Origin: Nymphaea colorata
Taxonomy: Eukaryota; Streptophyta; Magnoliopsida; Nymphaeales; Nymphaeaceae
DNA: 64,000 bases
Assembly: GCF_008831285.2 (NCBI RefSeq)
Contig: NC_045145.1
Location: 18,040,802 to 18,104,801, forward strand
Direction of reading: 5' to 3'
The position numbers were made by a program, and so were the translations under genes. This document shows, piece after piece, positions 34,691-46,399 of this stretch; positions within the stretch are counted from its first letter, which is position 1, and every line of letters begins with the position of its first letter. The notes below the pieces were generated by a model, which saw only the letters and a program-made list of their open reading frames with translations, was not told where the DNA came from and did no database searches.

Positions 34691-34979
34691 TGTTGTGATT
34701 ATATTGTGAATGTATACATATCTTCACAAGATTTACTCGAGTTTACAATAGCCAATCTCACAAAGCTGGAACTCGACTTGTTTATTAAATGATTTGAGCT
34801 CAAATACAGTTCAACTGAGCGAGTTCGAGTCAATCTTGAGTTGGCTCGACTCATCATTGAACATCCTTAATCTCTATACCATGAGTCCTTCAACGCAACT
34901 TTAGTGAAAATGTCTACAAGTTGGCTCCTATTGGCAATAAACGGTGTAGAGGCCCCCTTTAAACTTCATCTAAAAAATT

Positions 34980-35220
34980 ATAGATGTTTATTTCTACCAT
35001 ACCCATGGTCCGATTCAATCCAATAAACATATATAGAGAACTATATATATTATTTTTACTTATTTTTTCATTTTAATTATTATCATGTATATTAAATTTA
35101 TAAATTTTTTATTATAATTGGTAGGCTGGGCTTGGGTCTTGATGATTGGGCCCCAGCCTGTGCCACTGCGGTCCGATAACATTTTGGGCTGGACCAACAT
35201 ACGCCCAACCCTTCTTATGA
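34980..35220 (-). mobile_element. hAT-like element fragment
   Basis: The right end, read on the minus strand, is GGGTTGGGCGTATGTTGGTCC followed by GGCCC-rich sequence and an AT-rich core. It resembles the TAGGGGTGGGCATC terminus of the 1200-1633 element and the sequence at 42288. The opposite end and target duplication were not found. Confidence 0.4.
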
Positions 35221-36772
35221 TGTAGCTACCAGTGCTAAAATGCATTACTCCCAAAAATTTATAGGACATTCTTTGCTACCGACGCTTTGAGGAGCTCAAG
35301 CGCATATATATATATATATATAAGTAACATATTTCGTTGAACTGTTCCAACGCATGTCATTTCAAGTTAGGTTGAAGTTTTGCCTACCAAGTTCAACTAG
35401 GCCGAAATTAATTTTTAGATCATATGGACGGTGTTCAAACAAACAAGGAATATTGAAAAAACCTGGAAAGCAAAAGAAAGAAACTCTATGTTTCAAGGTA
35501 TTAAAATGAAGGACAATGAATAATAAAATTCCTACGGACCCTCCATATATCCCGTCTAACACGCCCGAGAGTGCGACCATTTCAACAGAGATCCGTCGTC
35601 TCCAAGAGGGCCGACTGGGCCTCTCACCGGAAGTGCATGGCTCGATTGCACGACTCTGTGTTTGAGTCTAGACTCCATTCTACGACTCTACAAACGCGTC
35701 CATGAGGGTCAATCCCTTGCCCTGGTCAATGTTGACTTTGATTGTTTTGATTTGAAGCACTAGTTTGTCTTAAGTGGAAGTTCAAATGGATACAAGGGAA
35801 AGAAAGATTGAGATTTGCAGTCGTTCCTTTTGTAATTGACTGAACTTTAGTTCGAATTTTGAGTTTGGGAAAGAAAGATTGACGTGAAAAATCAATGAAA
35901 AGGTCAAATAAAGGTTATAATCGTAGTCTTTTTGTAGTATGGTAATTAGTAACAACTAATTTTAATGGTGGGAGCCAACCTCCCAACGATCCTTCATTGA
36001 AACAACTAATTTTGCCTACCACTTTTAAATGGAAAACAAAAATTTCTCTTGCTTTACTTTAGGATTCAGCGCCATATATGTGAGATTCAGTAGGGTATGC
36101 AGCGTATGCTTCAGAATTCTCGCCTGATCAAAGAGGCGCGCGCATTCCCCTTAGTTTTTTTCTTGTTTTTTTTTTTTTCTACTTTTCTATTTTATACTAT
36201 GTGATACCAACAAAAGAAAAGAAGGTGTTCATACGCACCTACATCCATGGAGATGGCTTGCACGCTACATTGTAGCAGTGAATTTTCTATTATTTACATG
36301 TATAAACCAAGTTGATGATGTTGGAATCATCAGTCCTTTTCCGTAACGTCAGTTACTTGCGTGACTCACACATTTTTGCATTGATTGATGAATTTCCCGT
36401 TTCTTAAAGTTAAAAAGTTTGCAGCAGAGATTTTGAGAGGCCTCCAAGCAGAACGTGCATCTTGAATCGGAAAAAGAAAACGTAAAAGCGTCGATCCTAG
36501 AGCTCGATTCGATTAGAAGCATTTTGCCGACCGGACGAAGCCTGGCAGAAACTGAGATCCAATATTGTTTGGCATTGCATCTTCAAGAAGAATACATCTA
36601 TGCACAGAGTCGATCTTTCGTTAAATCAATTGCCTACCTATCTTTTATGTACAAGTTCATTTAAACAAGAAGATGGTTCCTTTCGGCGATGTTCCCCCAA
36701 TCTGAGATCGCCGATTCTCGTCAAGTACATCAATCTACGAAGAAATGACCGTTCGTTCACGATTCCCCGAAC

Positions 36773-36832
36773 TGAAGAAGAAGAAGAAGAAGAAGAAGAA
36801 GAAGAAGAAGAAGAAGATGATGATGATGATAC
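36773..36832 (+). repeat. (GAA)n/(GAT)n triplet expansion, 3' of Nudix copy B
   Basis: About 15 GAA triplets are followed by about 5 GAT triplets. The equivalent positions in units A (near 32550) and C (near 40830) have only short GATGAT runs, so the GAA part expanded after duplication. Confidence 0.85.
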
Positions 36833-36914
36833 CGGTCTTCAATGACATAGAGACACGTAGCATAAACCTGCTTCTGAGCTTGTTTTTGACCGACATCCCA
36901 TGTGCATGAATCTA

Positions 36915-37830
36915 TCAAGCCATGTTAAGTATCAGCTTATCCAATGCTTCTCTCATCCATTGGTGCTTGCAACGTTCCCTTGCGTCCGGGACACGCATCT
37001 GATCAAAACAGAAGGACGGAAAGTATGAATAGAATGTTTAGGCTTCGATTGATATTTTCAACAAATCGCTGACTATGTGCCGCGTGCTTACCCAAATTCT
37101 TTCTCGGAGGTGTTTCTCTGGCCAAGGATCCTGCAGATTATGCACTTTCAAGGGAAATACATGTGCCAAATGGTATCGATCTTCATGTCCTTTACTGTTG
37201 AACTTCCATTGACCAAGCATCTCCTGCAACCCAAGAAAAGAAGAATGCCTTTTAGTAATCGGTGATAACAAGTTAACCAATACCCATGCATGTTTACGTT
37301 TCTCTGAAATCTCAAGTATCCTACCGTGAAGGGGTAACAGTTTTCCTGGGGTAGATCTCAAATGAAAAATGAAGAAAACGAGACTCACCTCTATGTCTCC
37401 ATCAACACCGGCCTCTTCCATTGCTTCCCTGCGAGCTGCTTCTTCTACAGACTCGTCATTCTCCCAACCTCCCTTTAATTGTATACACAAAATCAAGCGT
37501 CAGCATTTTCTGAAGACTAATAGAAACTCACTTTGCAACTTCAGAAGAAGAGCAGATGAGAAGCATGATTTGATTCTGTACCTTGGGTATCAAAACAGTG
37601 TCGCTTTTCTGAGCTTTGACAACCAGAACTTCCAGGATCTTCTGGTCGGTGAGCTTATAAGGAATGCACCTGTGAAAGCGCAGCCAACAAGGTCGCTTTA
37701 GAGAGTGCGTGCGTCTATGGGAGGAAAAGAAAGAGACACAGAGAAACAGAGGTGCTTACCCTGCAATAAGGCGGCAGCCATTCTCGTACCGCTGGTTGTG
37801 ACGGCCGGTGCGAGCTATCATCGAAATCAT
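36915..37830 (-). CDS. Nudix hydrolase, copy B
   Basis: Exons (minus strand): 37760-37830, 37582-37669, 37389-37472, 37092-37223, 36915-36998. They join in one frame of 152 residues, with GT-AG at every junction. The start MISMIARTGR precedes the RTGR and RLIAGCIPY motifs typical of plant NUDT12/13/16/18-like proteins. Exon 3 carries a complete Nudix box (G-x5-E-x7-R-E-U-x-E-E-x-G-U) beginning GGWENDE; its glutamates bind the catalytic metal. Exon 4 has WPEKHLRER(I)W, a conserved late motif. Family members hydrolyse diadenosine or inositol polyphosphates or other nucleoside-diphosphate derivatives; the substrate here is unknown. The protein is slightly shorter than Arabidopsis relatives. It differs from copy C at 8 residues by my count. 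A (GAA)n expansion lies 3' of it. Confidence 0.9.
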
Positions 37831-38014
37831 GGCAGCGCGGTGGTGCTTTCAAAAAACGATTTTCGACGACCAACAAGAGTGGACGGCAGGAAACAGAGGC
37901 CAGAGAAGAGGCAAGACGGAAGAACTGCAGGAGGGAAGAAGGCAGAACAGGATTGTTTCGAACAGGACGACCACACAGCTTGCTTCGGCTACCGTTTGCG
38001 CTCGCTCACTCGCT

Positions 38015-38024
38015 CTATTTGTAG
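38015..38024 (-). promoter_or_regulatory. degenerate TATA position of Nudix copy B
   Basis: The sense strand reads CTACAAATAG where A and C have CTATAAATAG. The flanking GCTCGCTCACTCG context is conserved. The single T-to-C change would be expected to weaken TATA-binding; this is inference. Confidence 0.5.
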
Positions 38025-39740
38025 GGAACATCAGAGACGAAAGAAGTAGTAGGAGTGGAGAACTACTGGGGGAAGGAATGCCAAAAAAGAAAGAGTATCC
38101 GTGTTGATTTCCGACGGATCATCTCTACCGGTCCGTTCCGTGTCGGCCCACGTTATGATCGGCAGTTTCTGCTTCGTTTCCTCAGATAAGAAACGAAACA
38201 GAAAGGGAAGTAGGACCAGCGGGCTGACGCCATCATTGTGGCATCAGGGTCCCCTTCTCATCATCTCTGTGACTTTGTCGACCTGGTGACGTTACTGCTA
38301 AAACAAGGTCCTCCAATGGCGTTTATGAGAACTGCCATGGAGGCGGTCCCTCCTCCCTCTTTTTCAACTATCTACAGGCCTTGGCTTACATCGTCGTCCT
38401 CCTACACTTCCGTGGATGAACTTTGGGATTTATATTGATCGATAATAGTTACATATAACATTGGTATATGCAAATACACAGGAGAATTGAGCAGACTTTA
38501 CACGAACAAGAAATGAAGCCGAGCTCGATACATTTATGAAGGATTTGAGTTCGAGTTTAAGAACTTGGCTTGTTTAGCATGTGATCCATGTCTATATACT
38601 TGGTGTGTTTATCTTTTACATCTCAGGTTCTTCATTCACAAATAATAATTTACCATGTAGCTAACAGTGCTTAGCCACATTACTCCAAAAAGTTTTTAGA
38701 ACATCCTTTTGCAAGACCGACGATCCAATACTTTTTATTAAGTAACATACTTCGTTGAACTGTTCCAACGCATGTGATCTCAACTTAGGAAGTTTTCCCC
38801 ACCAAATTAAACCATCACTAAGTCAATTTTTAGATCATATGGACGGCGTTCAAACTAAAAAAAAGTAATCTTGTCCAAAAGAAAGAACTCTATGTTTGAA
38901 GGTATAAAAATGAACGACAATTAATAATAAAATTCTTTTAGATCATCCTTTCCGTCAAACACGCCCGAGAGTGCGACCATTTCAAGAGAGATCACATCAC
39001 ACCGTCGCCAAGAGGACCGAGCACACACCGAACCTGGCTGGCTCGGCTCGTTACTGCACGACTCCTGCGTCCGCGCCCAACACTCAATCCGTTGACGTCA
39101 ATGGCAATTTCGATATAATCGTGTAGGTCAATACCTTGGCTGGTCAATGTCGACTTTGATTCGAAGCTCTAATTTGTCCTAAGTGGAAGTCCAATGAATA
39201 ATTTGGTCAATGTGAATGGGTCCAATAAAGAATGAGTCAAAAATCAAATCTGGAACATTAATCCAGTTCATTCTAAGACGAAACCAGATTTGGATTCTGG
39301 ATTCTTGTCGGTCTAAGTGTCAGAGTATGGGTTCGGGTCCGGGTATGATGAAGTGGGTATAGGTCTGGTGATTTTAGAAAATTTATGCATGAGAGTAGGG
39401 TAGAGTGTACATGTAATATATACCTTATATGTAAAACAATCCACAAGAATTCTCTAAATGAAAGGAAAACAAAAGAAAAATATATAATCTTTGTGGAAAA
39501 GAAATAAAAAATCAAAAATCAAAATTAAAGAAAAAATCAAGTTTGAAAATATAACCTTTTAAGTTTTAAAATACCAAAAAAATGTACTGACGCGTGTTTT
39601 TTGGGTGAGCGAGAGGCTGATCCCACTTTCCGAACATATCATTTATCGGTGTGACTTCATTGAAGACTTTTTAGTATGTATATATACCAATAGTTACTCC
39701 GAGAAATTACTCTTCAAATATATTTGCTATCTATTGTCTT

Positions 39741-39800
39741 TCCAATCACCTGTAAAACTTTGAGATGAATTCCAATCACCTGTAAAACTTTGAGATGAAG
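39741..39800 (+). repeat. 30-bp tandem duplication
   Basis: Two adjacent units begin TCCAATCACCTGTAAAAC at 39741 and 39771 and are essentially identical. It is intergenic and unrelated to a gene. Confidence 0.85.
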
Positions 39801-39928
39801 AAGGCTTTTAATTTAAACGCCAAGAACTTTAAGGGGTTCTTTGGCTTTCTCTTTTAAGCCAATTTTGTAAAAACAGCATTTTATAACAACCAAGTTTTTT
39901 TAATGAGTTTTATAAACCTTGTTTTTTT

Positions 39929-40108
39929 GTTTGTGTGACACATCCAGAACCTGATTTTTTTAAATAACTCAAAAAAAGACCAGGTTTTTCGATCTCTTTT
40001 ACAAAATCAAGTTTTGCCAAAACTAGGTTTTAGTTTTGATGGCATCTAAATTCTCCAAAAACCTGATTGTGAAGGCAGAATCAAAATTGGCCCTAGTGTC
40101 ACACAAAC
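39929..40108. mobile_element. MITE-like element, 180 bp
   Basis: A perfect 13-bp inverted repeat is present: GTTTGTGTGACAC at 39929-39941 and its complement at 40096-40108. The interior is T/A-rich with AGGTTTT-type motifs. A partial extension of the inverted repeat outward is possible (GGGT... on the right side). The target duplication is not clear. Confidence 0.65.
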
Positions 40109-40921
40109 ACCCTCTAATTCTTGCAAAAAATGAGGGCACAAGTCTCCCAAGCTTATAATCATATATATTTTTGGTAGTACACTAACAACCAATTTAGCCT
40201 TCCACTTCTTATAAACGAGAAAAAAAAGAAAAAATCTCTTGCTTTAGTTTAGGATTCATTGCCAAATATATGGGATTCAGTAGTGTATACAGCGCAGACT
40301 TCTTGCTTACACGCTAGCTACACATTAGCAGTGAAATTTCTGTTGTGTACAAATATAAACCAAGTTGATGATGTTGGGAATTATCAGTTCTTTTCCGTAA
40401 ACGTAAGTTACTTGCGTAACTTTCACCTTTTGTTATAGTTAATTGAATTTCCCATTTCTTAGCTGAAAAAGTTTGCAGCAGAGATTTTGAGAAGCCGCCA
40501 AGCAGAACGTGCATCTTGAATCACAAAAGAGAAGCCACAAAAACGTCGATCCTAGAGCTCGATTGGGTTAGAAGAATTTTGCCGATCCGAAGAAGCCTGA
40601 CAGAAACTGAGGGCAAATGTTCGCATTTCATCTTCAAGAAGAATACATCTATGCACAGAGTTGATCTGTTCATTAAATCAATTGCCTATCTATCTTTTAT
40701 GTACAAGTTCATTTTAAAAGGAAGATCGTTGCTTTCGGCGATGTTCCACCAATCTCTGATCGTCTATTCTCCTCAAGTACGATCAATCTATATAGAAATC
40801 ACTGTTCGTTCACGAATGCCCAAGCTGATGATCATGATGATGATGATGCCAGTCTTCAGCGACATGGAAACAAGTAGCTTAAACCTGATTCTGAGCTCCT
40901 TATTAACTGACATTACATCTA

Positions 40922-41747
40922 TCAAGCCATGTTAAGTATCAGCTTATCCAATGCTTCTCTCATCCATTGGTGCTTGCAACGTTCCCTTGCATCCGGAACA
41001 CGCATCTGATCAAAACAGAAGGACGGAAAGTATGAATAGAATGTTTAGGCTTCGATTGATATTTTCAGCAAATCGCTGACTATGTGCCTAGTGCTTACCC
41101 AAATTCTTTCTCGGAGGTGTTTCTCTGGCCAAGGATCCTGCAGATTATGCACTCTTAAGGGGAATACATGTGCCAAATGGTATCGATCTTCATGCCCTTT
41201 GCTATTGAACTCCCATTGACCAAGCATATCCTGCAACCAAAGATTGAGAAGAATGCCTTTCAGAAATCAGTCATAACAAGCTAATCCATACCCATGCATG
41301 TTTATGTTTCTCTTAAATGGTATCTACCAGTTTCTCTGACCTTTCAGTAAATCTAGTATTGCACCATGAAGCGCGGGTAAATCTCAAATGAAGAAGGCAG
41401 AAAGCTGACTCACCTCTATGTCTCCGTCAACACCCGCCTCTTCCATTGCTTCCCTGCGAGCTGCTTCTTCCACAGTCTCGTCGTTCTCCCATCCTCCCTG
41501 CATTTGTAAACGCAAAATAAAGCTTCAGCATTTTCTCAAGACCAAGAGAAACTCACTTTCCAACTTCAGAAGAAGAGCAATGAGAAGCATGATTTCTATT
41601 CAGTACCTTGGGTATCAAAACTGTGTCGCTTTTCTGAGCTTTAACAACCAGAACTTCCAGGATCTTTTGGTCGGTCAGCTTATAAGGAATGCATCTGTAA
41701 AAGCGAAGCACTTTAGAGAGTTCGTTTGTGGGAGGAAAAGAGAGAGA

Positions 41748-41778
<31 letters not shown>

Positions 41779-41857
41779 GTGTTTACCCTGCAATAAGGCG
41801 ATAACCGTTCTGGTACCGTTGGTTCTGACGGCCGGTGCGAGCTATCATCGCGATCAT
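40922..41857 (-). CDS. Nudix hydrolase, copy C
   Basis: Exons (minus strand): 41787-41857, 41607-41694, 41414-41497, 41099-41230, 40922-41005. Exon sizes match copy B exactly (71, 88, 84, 132 and 84 nt), and the product is 152 residues. The Nudix box in exon 3 is complete, and exons 2 and 5 encode the same residues as in B. Differences from B fall mostly in exon 1 (A3, Q11, Q16, Y19). Intron 1 carries a (CT)n tract on the sense strand (GA on plus, 41727-41780). A canonical TATA (CTATAAATAG on the sense strand) lies about 190 bp upstream of the ATG. The enzyme class is as in copy B, and the substrate is not predictable from sequence. Confidence 0.9.
41727..41780 (+). repeat. (GA)n tract in intron 1 of Nudix copy C
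   Basis: GA dinucleotides are nearly uninterrupted on the plus strand, which is (CT)n on the gene's sense strand, just after the exon 1 donor. Copies A and B have shorter GA-rich versions at the same place. Confidence 0.85.
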
Positions 41858-42045
41858 GGTAGCGGCGATGGTGCTTCTGGAAAACGATTTTCGACGACCA
41901 ACAAGATGGGAACAGAAAGAAAAGGCGGAAGGAGAGGAGAGAAGACGAAGGGACAGCGGAAGGGAAGAAGGCAGAGCTGGATCTTTTGATTGTATCAGAG
42001 AGGACGACCGTAGATTGGTTCTTCAATAATTCGAGCTCGCTCGCT

Positions 42046-42055
42046 CTATTTATAG
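42046..42055 (-). promoter_or_regulatory. TATA box of Nudix copy C
   Basis: The sense strand reads CTATAAATAG, about 190 bp upstream of the ATG at 41857, beside GAGCGAGCGAGC. It is the best promoter candidate in the array. Confidence 0.65.
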
Positions 42056-42287
42056 TGGACAGCAAGGACAGGCGACAGCAGGGGCAGGAGAATTGGAGGA
42101 ATGCAGAGAGAAGGAAGGAAGGCCAAGGAAGAGTATCCGTGTTGCTTTCCGTGGATAATCTATCCCTACCTGTACGTTCCGTGTCGGCATCAGAGCAGTT
42201 TCTGCTTCCTTTCCTGTGTAATGACCCAAGATGGGAAGTAGGGCCGGCCGCAGACGCCATCGTTTAGCGTCAGTTCATGACATTAAC

Positions 42288-42540
42288 TAATGGGTGGACA
42301 TCCGGCCGGGCCGGCTTGGCTCGGTGTCAAGCACGAGACCAATTTTAATGATCGGGCGCAAGCTTGCCCTGGTTTACTTACAAAAAGAAATTAATAATAC
42401 ATATATTCATAAAAATATAATAAAAAATCAAAAAAATAAAATTATCAGACCCGGGGCTGGCCTGATGCCCATAAGGTCCCTGTCGAATTTTTGAACAAGA
42501 ACCGAGCCGAGGTAGGGCTTTTGTGGGCTTTGGCCTCATC
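42288..42540 (+). mobile_element. hAT-like element fragment in unit C
   Basis: The left end, TAATGGGTGGACATCCGG, is followed by GGCCGGGCCGGC, an AT-rich middle, then CCCGGGGCTGGCCTGATGCCC. This parallels the GC-rich ends of the 1200-1633 element. No matching right terminus or duplication was identified. Confidence 0.4.
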
Positions 42541-43255
42541 TTAATTTTTTTTTTAAATTTATATGTAAATTTTTTAAAAATTTACTTTTTATATATAAAT
42601 ATTTTGAAAAATGATATTTTGGTTTAAGTTAAAATTTAAAAACTTTAATTCAACACATGAAAAATTCTTATCTCCCCCCTTATTTGTAACACGTTACTTC
42701 TTAAAAAAAAAATGTCCCACATGCGTTTATCTATACTGTGCCTCCATGTTTTTTCGTGGTTCCTTTTTATAAAATTTTAATTTCGTCTACTCTACTTAGA
42801 AAAGATGCTTGAATTCTTAATGTTCCTACGATGCTTGCCAGTTTTCAACTCCCAATAAATGAAGATATCATCGTCCGCTGGCCTTAGTTAATTAGTTGAA
42901 AGAAACAGCAAGACTAATACTTTTTTTCCTTTCCATTCTATTCATTTAATGAAAGTTTGAATACAAGACTTTTAATCTGAATACGTAAACGTCGGTTCGA
43001 AGGGTGCTTTTTTCCAACTGGGCTGCAGGTTTTTGACGTATGAGTTTGCTTTAGGATCTGTTGAAATGGGAGGAGGAGATAGAAAAGAGTGAGATTCGGC
43101 TGCCGACTTTTTGGATCAACGGGTTTATGAGAGGCGCAGGTGTATCACATCATTATACCGGCGATCTTGATAACGGAGAAGAGCGGCCCATGTTGATGGC
43201 ATGGATATATCTAATTTACTTGGCACGCCTAGCTTTCCCACGGTATTGGCTTTAG

Positions 43256-43596
43256 GGACGTGAACATATCTAATTTGTATTTGATGTCCGACTGAACTGC
43301 TTAAAAAAAATTAGATGTATAAAAAAGATTAAAGTTTCATTAAGAAATTGGACTGGATTCAGATTTAAAAGAACATCTTATCAGATTTAGATTTGGATTC
43401 AAAACAGATTTAATTTCTAAAGGATATCCTTAATGTTCATACATTTTAAAAGTTGGGTGTCGGCATATCATAATGTGACTTGGATTTGTTTAAAAATCGA
43501 ATTCAGATTTGGATGCAAACTTAAAATTTGGATTCGAATTCCAGTGTGGTATAAACTTTTCCTTATTTGAATTCAAATCTGAATTTGTAAACGTCC
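43256..43596. mobile_element. AT-rich TIR element, family 2, copy 1
   Basis: The left end GGACGTGAACATATCTAATTTG and the complement of the right end GGACGTTTACAAATTCAGATTTG form an imperfect inverted repeat. The interior is rich in GGATTC.GATTT / AAATC.GAATTC motifs, shared with segments near 57388-57860 and 60172-60643. Confidence 0.45.
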
Positions 43597-43599
43597 AAA

Positions 43600-45170
43600 C
43601 AAGCGGATATGCTTAAGAGTACATCTGATGCGCAAGCATGTGTTGTTCCAAATTTTATCGGACGATTGATTTGTAAGTTGATTGTCACTGCATGTAATTG
43701 AGATGTTTGTCAACTTGAATTTTTAGGAATGTACCCATCAATTGGTTTGGCCTTTGAGTGGTTGTTTGGAATCAAAGGTGTACAAATTAGTAAGTTTTTT
43801 TTAGCTAAGCAAGAGGTTAACAACTTAAGCGCCTGAAGGCTGCACAATTTCCCTTGCTGCCAAAGTCATCCGGACCTGGGTGGGGTATGCGACACACATC
43901 AACTAAAGTGTTGTGATCTCATTGTTTAAGAGTATCTTTTACAAGAATACAACTGATAACTCGCATCCTCCGAGTTTCGTGTGCCGTCCAGCTATGCTAC
44001 ACCACTTGACACCAATTAAAACTAAAAAGGTCATCAAACTTTTTCAAATAATAGGGACAAAATAATTGACCTTAGAAATTTCTCCAATAGCTGTTTCCCT
44101 TCTGTTTTTTGTGGCCGACTCTTAAAGATGGTAAAGTTTCAACACGCCCGGATCGATCCTTGTTAAGGTGGTGAAACTTCAAAGCTAGGACCGTCGCCCT
44201 CAAAGCCCTGGATACCGAGTGGCGGCTTTGTACAAAGGAACAACGCCTACAAAATTCCGGCACTATGTTCTTGTGCCGTCGCCGTTAAACAATAAAAACT
44301 CCCATTGGTTCCACGTTTAAGGTGCATTGGAGATGTGAAGAGACGGGTTATCATAGACAAGTTCCTCCGCATTAATCATCCAACACACATTACTTTACCA
44401 AAAAAATGCAAAGTTATAACTAAAATCAAGTGAAATGAGTGAGATATGTGGTACATGTTTTTGAGGAGAAAAGAAGTAAATTATTTTTTTAAAAACTAGA
44501 ACAGTAGTTTCAATGATGCATCGAAAGTGTCAATAAAAATGCAGAAACCATCGGTAATACATTTACTGACGGCACGCGAAACCTGTCATTGTAGATCGTG
44601 TCGCTGAGTATACACGAAATACGCATTTGATCGCGCCACGATGGCTTCCTGCGTACACAAGCTGTAGCTTTCACCTGGAAAATCCACGGGATTAAAGAGA
44701 AAAATATCATAAATATTTTGCAGATTTGGAAAAATTTATGATTTATTGTTCCGAAGTCATTTAATTAATCCATGCCAAAGTACCAGCATGACCAACCAAG
44801 TTTGATCTCTAACTTAATGTTTAGACTATACGACAGCGTTAAACTGAAGGAGAACATAACGCATGCAATTTTAATTTTTATTGCCTCTAATATAAAATCT
44901 TCAAGGTTTAAAAATCATGGATTTAAGATCGTATCCTCCCCTTTTGCATCTTAACTCTAGCATTTTCTCCAGTGAACCACCTGAAACTCAATCTTAATGC
45001 AAAAAAAAAAAAAAAAAAAAACAAACAAAACAAAGATCTCAATTGACCTAAGGTTCTTGCTTTAATGATCCATAGATTTTAAATCAAATGCCTCCTATAA
45101 TTCCCGTCTAAAAAAAAAAAAAAGAAAATTGAGAGATAAATTAAAAAGAAAACTTTCAAAAACAATTTTA
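43600..45170. other. intergenic DNA in unit C, no gene recognised
   Basis: AT-rich sequence with many stops in all frames, a poly(A) run at 45001-45020 and another near 45110-45123. No coding region longer than about 65 codons was found, and none was recognisable. The 43860-44020 interval has slightly higher G+C but no assignable content. Confidence 0.4.
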
Positions 45171-46399
45171 AAGGCTGGTGCCTGAGAGTGCAACCATGTC
45201 AATAGGGGCTCGAGTTGTGTCCAAGAACAACAATCAAACACCTGTCGTCCGTTCGGTGTGGCAAACCGTGAGAGGCGGATCATCCACATTTCTATTCTAC
45301 GAATCTTTGTTCTCGACGACGACTCCTAGATACGCGTTCCGCCGGTCTTCATTACGTAATCTGCTGACGTCAGTGGCAGTTTCGTCATACTCATCATGGT
45401 CAACCACTTGCCCCACGTCAACGTTGACCTTGATTGGGTGCAGGTTGAAGTTTCAATTTTCTTTCATATATATATATATATATCATCTACCCAAATTTCT
45501 CTTGGATCGAGGTGAATGCAAATTGCAAAGGCTGGCAATCTTGATGACCTTGCAAATTCATAGCTGCAGGAAACTATGTGTATGAGAAGTTCACATTTTT
45601 CCTTTCCACAGATAATGATGCCGTAGGTTTCTTACAATCTTTATTTGAAAGTTCATTATAACTTTTCAGATGAATTGAACAGTGGTAAATGGCGTCTCAT
45701 CAGAATCAAACTGTGAGTAATGGCATGACAGCCAAGGCCCTATGCTCTGTTCGACTATAGTAAGTAGGTGGAGATCTTGAAACAAGAGCTTGACTTCTCT
45801 GGTTTATCTTGTTTTACTCGATGTTTTCATCCCAGCTACCTTGTAATCAAGACTATGCGATGAAGGCAGAATTCTAATTGTCAGAAAAGATGAGAGCACA
45901 GAGTATCTTGCACGGCATAATCACAATTGTGTTTTTGTAATATAGTAATTACAACTACTTTACCCTTCGGTCCTGTAAATAGGAAAACATTCTGAAGCTT
46001 TACATGATGATTCTGCGTCATAGATATGAGATTCAGTAGGGTGTTCTTCAGACTTGTCCTCCCTTGCTTCCGATCGAGCAAGCTTTCTTGCTTTTTTCTT
46101 TTCGATCTGTTTAAAAAGATAAAGAAGGTATTCACAAGCACCTACATCCATTAGTTCATTCGCAACCCACACTGTAGATTTGAGCTATCTATAATATATA
46201 TAAACCAAGTGATTGCATAAACCACGCCATCATGAGGTTTCATTTCATCAAATCCAACAGAAGTTTACTTTGTCCTTGATTTGTGGATCTGTTGCATTAG
46301 ATGTGGCTACACAAATGCATTTATATTTATTTAAATTGCATGCAATCTTGATCTTATCTTTGCGTGCAGTCTTGCCAGTGCCATCACTGTCTACCTGAT

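Larger units (their letters stand above)
32100..35990 (-). repeat. tandem duplication unit A
   Basis: Contains pseudogene A plus flanking DNA shared with the other units. The 3' flank (32100-32600) has GATGATCTTGGAATGATCAG, the CGAGAAGAGTAC block and TTCCTTTGGCAATGTTCCC. The far 5' flank has TTAGATCATATGGACGG near 35415 and GCCCGAGAGTGCGACCATTTC near 35562. Corresponding sequences occur in units B and C, so whole segments were duplicated. Boundaries are approximate. Confidence 0.7.
36000..40235 (-). repeat. tandem duplication unit B
   Basis: It starts near the GATTCAG..ATATATG motif at about 36063 that is repeated at 40250 and 46020. It contains copy B, a shared 5' flank (GACGCCATCATTGTGGCA near 38227, like 33974 in unit A) and TTAGATCATATGGACGG near 38830. 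The CACGCCCGAGAGTGCGACC motif near 38961 is the shared distal marker. A MITE at 39929 is private to this unit. Confidence 0.7.
40236..45985 (-). repeat. tandem duplication unit C
   Basis: Contains copy C. The distal marker (CCTGAGAGTGCAACCATGTC, about 45182) lies much further away than in A or B. The 42288-45170 interval carries extra DNA not seen in the other units, including two transposon-like repeats. Boundaries are approximate. Confidence 0.6.

Noticed and set aside
41553-42260. 235-codon minus-strand ORF
   Set aside because: It runs through promoter, exon 1, intron 1 (including the CT repeat) and exon 2 of Nudix copy C; the spliced gene explains the region.
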